The notes below the pieces were generated by a model, which did not search any database, was not told where the DNA came from, and saw only the letters and a program-made list of their open reading frames with translations. Made by a program: the position numbers and the translations under genes. Below are positions 1 through 5,652 of a stretch of 6,249 bases of DNA, one piece after another; positions within the stretch are counted from its first letter, which is position 1, and every line of letters begins with the position of its first letter. The stretch comes from Chitinophagaceae bacterium. GTDB lineage: Bacteria > Bacteroidota > Bacteroidia > Chitinophagales > Chitinophagaceae. The stretch lies in assembly GCA_003136915.1 (NCBI GenBank), contig PLEB01000374.1, positions 261 through 6,509 of the forward strand. The letters run 5' to 3'.

Positions 1-25
1 TTACTTTTTAATTTTTACTTTCCCA

Positions 26-1003
26 ATGAAAGTATTTATAACAAGAATAATTCCGGATGCAGGATTGCAACTGATGAAAGATGCCGGGATAGAAATTATC
101 CAATGGACAGAAAAGAGAAATTTAAGTGCTGAAGAATTAATTGATCATTGCAAATCTGTCGATGCCCTGCTGAGTGCAGGCGGCAATTGGATCGATAAAG
201 CATTTTTAACTGCCTGTTCACATCTGAAGGTGATCAGCCTTCATTCGGTAGGTTACGACAGAGTTGATGTTCCTGCCGCAACCGAATTAAAAATCCCCGT
301 AGGAAATACGCCAGGGGTGCTGAGCGACGCAACAGCCGACATTGCTTTTCTGCTCATCCTCGCCACTTCGAGGAAGGCGTTTTATATGCACAATACGATT
401 ATCGAGGGAGATTGGGGATTTTTTGAACCTACCGCTAATCTGGGAATCGAGATCAGAAATAAAACACTCGGCGTTTTCGGGCTTGGTAAAATTGGTTTTG
501 AACTTGCATCCCGCTGCGCTGCAGCTTTTCATATGAAGATCATATATCATAACCGGGATCATAATGAACGGGCGGAAAAAGAATTGAATGCCGAATGGGT
601 TTCGTTTGAGGATTTGTTAAAGCAGAGCGATGTATTGAGTGTAAATACATCACTGACTGAGGAAACAAAAGGAAAATTTAATAAAGAAGTATTTGCGAAA
701 ATGAAACGAACATCCATATTTATCAATACGGCAAGAGGCCCGATACACAATGAACCCGATCTGATTGACGCATTGCAGAAAGGAATGATTTGGGGAGCAG
801 GGCTTGACGTAACGGATCCTGAACCTATGAACAGCAATAACCCTCTCCTTCAGATGCCTAATGTATCTGTACTGCCACATATTGGTTCCGCGACGGAGGA
901 AACGCGAAATGCCATGGCAATCATAGCCGCAGAAAATGTGATCGCAGGATTAAAAGGAGAAAGATTGCCTTTCCCGGTTAATCCGGAAGTGTGGAAGGAT
1001 TGA
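26..1003 (+). CDS. D-2-hydroxyacid dehydrogenase (glyoxylate/hydroxypyruvate reductase type)
   Basis: This is a complete 325-residue cytoplasmic oxidoreductase of the D-isomer 2-hydroxyacid dehydrogenase family, which interconverts 2-keto acids such as glyoxylate or hydroxypyruvate and the D-2-hydroxy acids. Visible motifs are the NTPGVLSDATAD segment (residues 94-105), the Rossmann loop GLGKIG (152-157), and the catalytic triad Arg237 (in NTARGP), Glu266 (in DPEP) and His285 (in PHIGSAT). Length and motif order match full-length members, and overall it resembles E. coli GhrB most. The second Rossmann strand ends in YHNR (174-177). A basic residue there, with no acidic residue, favours NADP(H); this is inference. 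One oddity is IHNEPDL (240-246) where the family usually has a VVDE-like sequence. The ATG is 25 nt from the window edge, so its promoter is mostly outside. It converges on the next gene with a 19-nt gap, and I see no clear terminator between them. The substrate cannot be fixed from sequence. Confidence 0.95.
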   Translation: MKVFITRIIPDAGLQLMKDAGIEIIQWTEKRNLSAEELIDHCKSVDALLSAGGNWIDKAFLTACSHLKVISLHSVGYDRVDVPAATELKIPVGNTPGVLSDATADIAFLLILATSRKAFYMHNTIIEGDWGFFEPTANLGIEIRNKTLGVFGLGKIGFELASRCAAAFHMKIIYHNRDHNERAEKELNAEWVSFEDLLKQSDVLSVNTSLTEETKGKFNKEVFAKMKRTSIFINTARGPIHNEPDLIDALQKGMIWGAGLDVTDPEPMNSNNPLLQMPNVSVLPHIGSATEETRNAMAIIAAENVIAGLKGERLPFPVNPEVWKD

Positions 1004-1022
1004 TGGAAGGGAACCCGATAAT

Positions 1023-2378
1023 CTAAAGTCCAAATGGGTGGGTAATGCCCAGGTGAAGTCCGGCGCTTGCGATAGGAAGATTTCCGATGCCTACACCAGC
1101 CAAAGGAATCTTCATATAAGGTTCAATGCGGATCTGACCTATCTTCCTCCATTTATATTCATAACCTGCGCTGAATTGTATAATGGAAAAAAGATTATTC
1201 CCTGAGTTATTATAACTAACATTCTGTGACCAGGTATTGCCATAAGATTCTGCATTATATGAATAACCTTCTTTTTTCATGAAATAAGCAGATAAACCGG
1301 ATGTGATAAAGAAGCGACCCTTATGGTTGAAGGCAAAATCGTAGCGTATGGACACAGGAATTTCAAACATATTGCAACTACCGTCAAGATCCTTTATGCT
1401 TACTGTATTAGGGATGTTTGTCTTGCTTGTATTAAAATATTTTCCCTCACTATAATATTGTTTCTTATCCCAGAAAATGCCCGTCTCCAGGGATAGATGT
1501 TTGCCAAACCTGTATCCGGCAATTAAGCCTATGCTGTAACCGGTATTCTTAACAGGTTGAAATTTAACAGTGCTAAAATCAGGACCGGCCATCAGACCGA
1601 GGTATATTCCTCTTTCTCTTACTGCGGAAACCTTAGCCGGCTTATCAGATTTTGGTCCCGTTTGTGCCTGAACAACCGGATCCTTGGCGGATGGAGGTGC
1701 TGTGGTTTTTTGAGCCAGTTCCGGTTTGGCTGTTGCAGGATTTTTATCTTGCACCAGTTTTGCGGTCTGACCTTTTCCTGATAAGTTCATTTGTGCCTGA
1801 CCCGGGTTTTCTATTCCCTCTTTATTATTTCCTGGTGAGGATGCTTGCAACGATTTTGCTGAGGCTAATTCCTGATCATCCGCGGCCGCAAGTAAATTTT
1901 GTTTTGAGCCGACGGAGCGCTGCTGTGTTTTAGCAGAGATTGCGGCAAGCGAAGATTTTAAAATATTGTTATAAAGCGTTGCTGTTTGCTGCTGGCGAAC
2001 ACTCTTATCAATCCTGCGCTTTAAAATGCTGAGGCCGGAAGAACTTATTTTATCAGCAGAATTCACGGTAGCTCTTTGGTCAGCAGTAGCTAAGTGCGAG
2101 GGAATGGGTTTTTGTGATACCAGCACATTTTTCTTTCCTGAAGATCCTGAAAAATATACTACAGTGATCATGCTCAATGGCAGCAGCAGTAAAAGCCACA
2201 AGAATCTTTTCTTGTTGTTTCCTTTTCCACCCGTCTCCAATTCATACGAAGATGCGCCCGCTGGCTGAGGTTGCAGGCGCCCAAGAACCCCGTCCCAATC
2301 CGAATTGGTTGTTTTTAGGGGATACTGTTCACCAGCTTTGCGAAACAGGTCATCCATATCTTCGTTCAGATATTCCAT
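1023..2378 (-). CDS. Dma-like dual-membrane-spanning anti-sigma factor / outer-membrane beta-barrel protein
   Basis: This 451-residue envelope protein probably controls the sigma factor encoded just upstream. Order of parts: a cytoplasmic N-terminus (1-57) with a short acidic helix (EDMDDLFRKAG) and a DWDGVL motif; a basic KKR, then one hydrophobic helix (about 59-76), giving N-in topology; a linker (about 77-255) rich in Gln, Ala, Lys, Ser and Pro and probably disordered; and a C-terminal barrel (about 257-451). The barrel has eight alternating amphipathic strands, the first GIYLGLMAG and the last AGLHLGITHPF, similar in size to OmpX/PorT-type barrels. There is no cleavable signal peptide. 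A linker of about 180 residues is long enough to cross the periplasm. The same architecture defines the Dma anti-sigma factors of Bacteroides thetaiotaomicron; the match is by architecture and gene order, not a computed alignment. The ATG at 2378 overlaps the end of the sigma gene by 13 nt and follows a strong ribosome binding site. Automatic annotation would probably call it only an outer membrane beta-barrel or PorT-family protein. Confidence 0.85.
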   Translation of the reverse strand: MEYLNEDMDDLFRKAGEQYPLKTTNSDWDGVLGRLQPQPAGASSYELETGGKGNNKKRFLWLLLLLPLSMITVVYFSGSSGKKNVLVSQKPIPSHLATADQRATVNSADKISSSGLSILKRRIDKSVRQQQTATLYNNILKSSLAAISAKTQQRSVGSKQNLLAAADDQELASAKSLQASSPGNNKEGIENPGQAQMNLSGKGQTAKLVQDKNPATAKPELAQKTTAPPSAKDPVVQAQTGPKSDKPAKVSAVRERGIYLGLMAGPDFSTVKFQPVKNTGYSIGLIAGYRFGKHLSLETGIFWDKKQYYSEGKYFNTSKTNIPNTVSIKDLDGSCNMFEIPVSIRYDFAFNHKGRFFITSGLSAYFMKKEGYSYNAESYGNTWSQNVSYNNSGNNLFSIIQFSAGYEYKWRKIGQIRIEPYMKIPLAGVGIGNLPIASAGLHLGITHPFGL

Positions 2379-2953
2379 GTATTAACCTCCTCCTTTTCTT
2401 TGATAAGCTTTTGTAAGAATGCTCTTGCTCTCGACAAATTTGATTTTGATGTTCCTATAGAAATTCCCAGTGCGTCCGCTATTTCAAAATGAGAACAGCC
2501 ATCTATGACAAACATATTAAACACGATCCGGTATGTTGGCGGAAGGCTCTTTACATAAGTGATCAGCTCTTTATACAATAATAACTGATCAGCTTTCTGG
2601 CTCTTATCCGCTTCTTCCCATACGTGTTCCGGAATTCCACCAATCTCTGGCGTCATGTTGTTCTTTCGCAATTCATCAATTGAAGTATTGATTACTATGC
2701 GTCTGATCCAGCCCATAAGCATCCGCTCCAGTATATCGTCGTCTTCATTTCTGAATTTCTCAAAATGACGGAATAGCTTTACAAAAGCGTCATTGACAAC
2801 GTTTGCTGCAATATCATACCGGTATATATAGCGGAAACTGATTTTTAGCGCATAGCCATAATACCGCTCGTAAAGTATCTTCTGACACCTTGGCTCCTGC
2901 TTTTTGCAACCTTCAATAAGCTGTTTCAGACTCTCCAATGTGATCGTATACAA
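2366..2953 (-). CDS. RNA polymerase ECF-type sigma-70 family factor
   Basis: This is a 195-residue sigma factor that would direct RNA polymerase to a dedicated set of promoters. Sigma region 2 spans about residues 23-97, with DAFVKLF (55-61) in region 2.2 and a basic GWIRRIVINT segment (81-90). Sigma region 4 spans about 126-182, with the helix-turn-helix LPPTYRIVFNMFVIDG...FEIADALGIS followed by the recognition helix GTSKSNLSRAR (167-177). There is no region 3, as expected for ECF factors. The start is unusual. The codon just before 2953 in this frame is TAA, and the first internal ATG lies far inside region 2 (residue 78), so a full-length product must start at a non-ATG codon: TTG at 2953 or TTG at 2938. 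Neither has a recognisable Shine-Dalgarno sequence. The gene overlaps the downstream anti-sigma-like gene by 13 nt, which suggests translational coupling, and by family precedent the pair is probably autoregulated. Function is clear; regulon and exact start are not. Confidence 0.92.
   Translation of the reverse strand: MYTITLESLKQLIEGCKKQEPRCQKILYERYYGYALKISFRYIYRYDIAANVVNDAFVKLFRHFEKFRNEDDDILERMLMGWIRRIVINTSIDELRKNNMTPEIGGIPEHVWEEADKSQKADQLLLYKELITYVKSLPPTYRIVFNMFVIDGCSHFEIADALGISIGTSKSNLSRARAFLQKLIKEKEEVNTWNI
2386..2394 (-). promoter_or_regulatory. Strong Shine-Dalgarno site for the anti-sigma-like gene, inside the sigma CDS
   Basis: Read on the minus strand this is AGGAGGAGG, seven nucleotides upstream of the ATG at 2378. 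It lies within the last codons of the sigma gene (Lys-Glu-Glu-Val). It is by far the best ribosome binding site in the window, it fixes the start of the beta-barrel gene, and together with the 13-nt overlap it points to coupled translation of sigma factor and regulator. Confidence 0.8.
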
Positions 2954-3114
2954 TTAACTGAGTTAAATCTTGGGTGCTTATATTCCATTTTCCTCTACAG
3001 TTTAATCGGGGGCCGCCGTTAGCATAATATGTTCCAGTCTGGATGCGCTTCCCGGATAAAGGCGATACCCAATCATGAATTCTGGTTTGGTTTTTCTTCT
3101 TATATTGGATTTAA

Positions 3115-3122
3115 CAAAGATA
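3115..3122 (-). promoter_or_regulatory. Putative Bacteroidota -7 promoter box for the sigma/anti-sigma operon
   Basis: On the minus strand the sequence is TATCTTTG, an exact match to the Bacteroidota housekeeping -7 consensus TAnnTTTG. Transcription would start a few bases further on (near 3105-3110) and leave a leader of about 150 nt before the sigma start. No good -33 TTTG or TTG lies at the expected distance. That position is taken by the inverted repeat at 3131-3150, which fits a regulated promoter. This is a motif match only. Confidence 0.4.
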
Positions 3123-3130
3123 AAAGAGTA

Positions 3131-3150
3131 CCGGATCACTTTTAATCCGG
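3131..3150. repeat. Inverted repeat CCGGAT-N8-ATCCGG
   Basis: This is a perfect 6-bp inverted repeat with an 8-nt spacer, 8 nt upstream of the putative -7 box of the sigma operon, so it overlaps the -33 region. Position suggests an operator rather than a terminator, because transcription from both flanking units points away from it. A DNA hairpin or chance are alternatives; ATCCGG also occurs elsewhere in the window. Confidence 0.45.
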
Positions 3151-3159
3151 CAGGAATGG

Positions 3160-3183
3160 AATGACGCTGACGTCCTCGTCATT
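3160..3183. promoter_or_regulatory. 24-bp imperfect palindrome, operator-like
   Basis: The sequence is AATGACG, CT, GACGTC, CT, CGTCATT, read in order. The outer 7-bp arms and the central 6-bp palindrome are perfectly symmetric, and only the two 2-nt spacers break symmetry (20 of 24 positions match). The GACG element appears twice on each strand. It lies 37 nt upstream of the putative sigma-operon -7 box and about 375 nt upstream of the ankyrin start. The symmetry fits binding by a dimeric regulator; which one is unknown. Confidence 0.5.
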
Positions 3184-3421
3184 TGCCGATTCAAGCCAGA
3201 AAGTTGAATATATGTTGAATTATGAGCTTTTTTAAGGAAATTAGACCATCTGAGCACTTTTGCAGCCACGCAATGCCTGAAAACGGACCATTCAGTAGTA
3301 TTAAGTATTAAATTAATATATCTGAAATTTCCGGACCCCGCTGTTTAGAAATGTATACGTTAAGTAAAGGTCGGGGTTGCGTTACCAGTGAAACAGGTTG
3401 TCGGTCGATGGACAGGTGCCC

Positions 3422-3455
3422 TTTGTCGATTTCCTATTTAATAATTATATATTTC
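3422..3455 (+). promoter_or_regulatory. Weak candidate promoter for the ankyrin/toroid genes
   Basis: A TTTG (3422-3425) is followed after 22 nt by TATATTTC (3448-3455), a match to TAnnTTTG in all but the last base. The spacing falls within the usual Bacteroidota range. It would give a leader of roughly 75 nt before the ATG at 3538. A second one-mismatch box, TATCTTTC, lies at 3459-3466 without a suitable -33 element. In such AT-rich sequence the match could be chance. Confidence 0.3.
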
Positions 3456-3537
3456 TTTTATCTTTCCAAAGTCTGTTTTTCTTCCCGGCCCCTTATTAAT
3501 CCGCATAACCCAACACAGCTTTCAAATCGTTTTAGTT

Positions 3538-4542
3538 ATGCATACCCCATTGCACTATTTCCTTTCCCGTGTATGTTCCATGTTCATTTTTCTTTCGCTA
3601 ATGATTTTTCCCTGTTTCACCAGGGGCCAGACAAGCAGTGGTGCCTTCGACAGGAATCATGAAATTTTCCGGGTTATCCGGTCGGGCAGTGCTGAGAAAC
3701 TGGAAGTCCTGCTTCAAAACGGGGCCAATGCAAATGCGGAAGAAAAGGGCAATTCTGCGTTAATGGCCGCTGCACTCACCGGTTCAAAAGAAGAAATGGA
3801 ATTGCTGATCCTGCATGGAGCCGTCGTAAACTACCAGGATTCAGATGGCATTTCCGCTTTGTGGTACGCTGTTCCGGATTTTGACAAATCAGATTTATTG
3901 CTAAAGCATGGTGCCGATCCCGATTTGCGCTCGAAGGAAGGCTTCACGGTATTAGTGAAGCTCGCCAACTATCCGGGTACGGAGAAGTTGTTCCTTTTGT
4001 TGATGGAACATGGTGCCGATCCCCTGAAGAGCGGGCCCGACAATACCCTGCTCTACAATGCGGCCTCTTCCTGCGATACCGCTATATTAGGTTTGCTGTT
4101 GCGCAGCGGCTTGCGTGCGAATGATACCGTTTCTGTCGGTGACTATCCGATTATTAATGCCCTGAACTTTCGTTGCTTTAGCAGCGTGAAGATGCTGGTG
4201 GATAACGGTGCCAATGTAAATGTTGCTCCCATGCATTTTAGTCTGGATTTGATCAATGGGATAACACCACTGATGTTTGCAGGTGTCAGCAACGACAGCC
4301 TTTCTTTTTTTTACCTGCTGGAGCATGGAGCAAATCCTAATGCCAGAAGCAAGAAAGGTTACAGTGTGCTCATGTATGTTCAGCAGGCGGAAAAAGAAGA
4401 ACCGGCAATGACCAGGGCATTGATTAAAAAAGGGGCAGACCCTAAAATAAAAGCGCCGGATGGAGCAGATGCCTTGTTCCTGGCACAGCTAAAAGGAAAT
4501 ACCCAAACTGTGGAACTCCTTAAAAAATATGCAGCCAATTAA
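3538..4542 (+). CDS. Exported ankyrin-repeat protein
   Basis: This 334-residue protein consists of a signal peptide and about eight to nine ankyrin repeats. The leader has a hydrophobic core (about 15-27, MFIFLSLMIFPCF) and probable cleavage near the RG-Q at 29-31, so the mature protein should be periplasmic. Repeats start near residue 41 and run to the C-terminus. Clear repeat hallmarks are LLQNGANANAEEKGNSALMAAA (about 58-79), LLKHGADPD (121-129), LMEHGADP (155-162), LVDNGANVN (220-228), GITPLMFAG (241-249), LLEHGANPNARSKKGYSVLM (260-279) and LIKKGADP (295-302). Ankyrin stacks bind other proteins, and no enzymatic domain is present. ATG 3538 gives an n-region containing an Arg; ATG 3580 (residue 15) would still leave a signal peptide and cannot be excluded. 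The next gene starts 19 nt downstream, so its product is the most likely partner. The exact function is unknown. Confidence 0.9.
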   Translation: MHTPLHYFLSRVCSMFIFLSLMIFPCFTRGQTSSGAFDRNHEIFRVIRSGSAEKLEVLLQNGANANAEEKGNSALMAAALTGSKEEMELLILHGAVVNYQDSDGISALWYAVPDFDKSDLLLKHGADPDLRSKEGFTVLVKLANYPGTEKLFLLLMEHGADPLKSGPDNTLLYNAASSCDTAILGLLLRSGLRANDTVSVGDYPIINALNFRCFSSVKMLVDNGANVNVAPMHFSLDLINGITPLMFAGVSNDSLSFFYLLEHGANPNARSKKGYSVLMYVQQAEKEEPAMTRALIKKGADPKIKAPDGADALFLAQLKGNTQTVELLKKYAAN

Positions 4543-4561
4543 CCTCTTTAAGAACCTTTTT

Positions 4562-5590
4562 ATGAAACTAAAAATATTCTCTACCATCCTGTTTTTTTCA
4601 ATAGCTGTTTGCCTGGCGTCTCTGCTTACGGGCTGGACCGGGAAAGCATCTGCTGTTGATCCCACTACCATCGCCAGATCAGCAAGCAAGAGTTTGGTAC
4701 TCCTCCAAAAAAGCGGATACAGCTTTATGCAGCGTGGACACTGTGTGTCGTGCCATCACAATATCTTAACTTCTATAGCACTCGAAAAGGCCACGCAAAA
4801 AGGAATTTCATTCAATGATTCATTATCAAAACAGTGGGTCGCAGGAATGGAAATGGGATTAAAGAATGTTTGTAATCTGAATCTGGTAAATGAATTTATT
4901 ACAGCCAAATTTATCACGCCTTATATGCTTTTGGGACTCTATTCTGAAAAATATCCCGCGAACGCGATTACAGATATCGGAGTGGATTATCTTCTTGGTC
5001 AGGCCCGGCCCGATGGCAGTTTTGGGGGGGAAGCCATGCGGGTGCCACTGGAATCCGGGGATATTCATTTGGCCTCAATAGCCATCCATGCCATTATGAT
5101 ATATGCTCCGCCATCCAGAATGGAACGGGTAAAGCTGGTAGTTAACCAAACAAGACATTATCTTGAACAAGCCGACCCATCAAATCAGCAGGAACTTGCA
5201 TTTCAGTTGATGGGACTTGAATGGACCGGCGGAAGCGATGAAAAAAAATCAGTGGTGGCCAGGAAACTTATTTCTCTTCAGCAGGCCGATGGAGGCTGGT
5301 CTCAGTTGCCGACCCTTGCCAGCGATGCCTATGCAAGCGGAGAGGCGCTGTGCGCCTTGTACGAGAGCGGCCTGATTAAACCAGAAGATGAAATCTATCA
5401 GAAAGGGGTTCGATACCTGCTAAGGACCCAGGATGCCGAGGGTGCCTGGATTGTTATGACCCGGGCAAGCCCTATCCAACCTTTCTTTACCAGTTATTTC
5501 CCGCCGTATGATGAAAATCAATATATCTCTGCAGCGGCTAGTAACTGGGCAGTGTTGGCGCTTCTTAATGCATTGCCGGATAAAGGTTGA
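4562..5590 (+). CDS. Exported alpha/alpha-toroid (prenyltransferase/squalene-cyclase-like) protein with CxxCH motif
   Basis: From ATG 4562 the product has 342 residues. It opens with a typical signal peptide (KLK n-region, hydrophobic core about 5-22, probable cleavage near KASA-V, 28-32), so it should be periplasmic. A CVSCHH sequence (61-66) gives the CxxCH signature of covalent c-type haem attachment. The rest resembles the alpha/alpha toroid of squalene cyclases and prenyltransferases, with three QW-like motifs: GQARPDGSFGG (146-156), QQADGGW (240-246) and TQDAEGAW (289-296). The C-terminus is also conserved-looking, with SPIQPFFTSYFPP (303-315) and an SAAASNWAVLALL helix. The cyclase DxDD acid motif is absent, so cyclase activity is unlikely. 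An in-frame ATG at 4529, overlapping the ankyrin gene by 14 nt, would add 11 residues ahead of the signal peptide. I prefer 4562 because the leader then starts at its basic n-region. From memory, bacterial relatives with ankyrin repeats and this CxxCH-toroid in one chain exist, which supports a joint function. The role is unknown. Confidence 0.85.
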   Translation: MKLKIFSTILFFSIAVCLASLLTGWTGKASAVDPTTIARSASKSLVLLQKSGYSFMQRGHCVSCHHNILTSIALEKATQKGISFNDSLSKQWVAGMEMGLKNVCNLNLVNEFITAKFITPYMLLGLYSEKYPANAITDIGVDYLLGQARPDGSFGGEAMRVPLESGDIHLASIAIHAIMIYAPPSRMERVKLVVNQTRHYLEQADPSNQQELAFQLMGLEWTGGSDEKKSVVARKLISLQQADGGWSQLPTLASDAYASGEALCALYESGLIKPEDEIYQKGVRYLLRTQDAEGAWIVMTRASPIQPFFTSYFPPYDENQYISAAASNWAVLALLNALPDKG

Positions 5591-5652
5591 ATGTTTGTAA
5601 TAAATCTGAAATAATGAATCCAGAAAAGTTTGAATCCGGAAACCAGGTATAG

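Larger units (their letters stand above)
2954..3537. other. Divergent intergenic region between the sigma operon and the ankyrin gene
   Basis: This 584-nt stretch has no convincing gene. From left to right it holds the leader of the sigma operon, with a 20-codon out-of-frame ORF at 2988-2926; a -7-type promoter box at 3115-3122 (minus strand); a 6-bp inverted repeat at 3131-3150; a 24-bp imperfect palindrome at 3160-3183; a tandem GTTGAAT direct repeat with 11-bp period starting at 3203 and 3214; an AT-rich tract with a GTATTAA tandem heptamer (3298-3311); and a weak plus-strand promoter candidate at 3422-3455. An ORF that opens at 3351 reads through to 3662 in another frame of the ankyrin gene and has no protein-like features, so I do not call it. 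Confidence 0.7.

Noticed and set aside
980..1022. Possible terminator between the convergent dehydrogenase and barrel genes
   Set aside because: Only a weak AATCC/GGATT pairing within the dehydrogenase 3' end is visible, with no GC-rich stem or T tract.
3030..3036. GGAAC on the minus strand upstream of the sigma gene as a -35 element for an ECF-type autoregulated promoter
   Set aside because: No matching -10 element lies at 16-17 nt, and the proteobacterial sigma-E consensus should not be assumed for Bacteroidota.
3335..3377. Inverted repeat ACCCCG...CGGGGT as a hairpin or terminator
   Set aside because: The stem is only 6 bp with a loop of over 30 nt and no T tract follows, so chance is likely.
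3351..3662. 103-codon plus-strand ORF upstream of and overlapping the ankyrin gene
   Set aside because: It has no recognisable domain, its composition looks like translated noncoding AT-rich sequence, and its end overlaps the clearly coding ankyrin gene in another frame.
4562..5590. Annotation of the toroid protein as an active squalene-hopene cyclase
   Set aside because: The DxDD acid motif is absent, the protein is about half the length of squalene-hopene cyclases, and it is exported. Only the fold and QW-like motifs agree.
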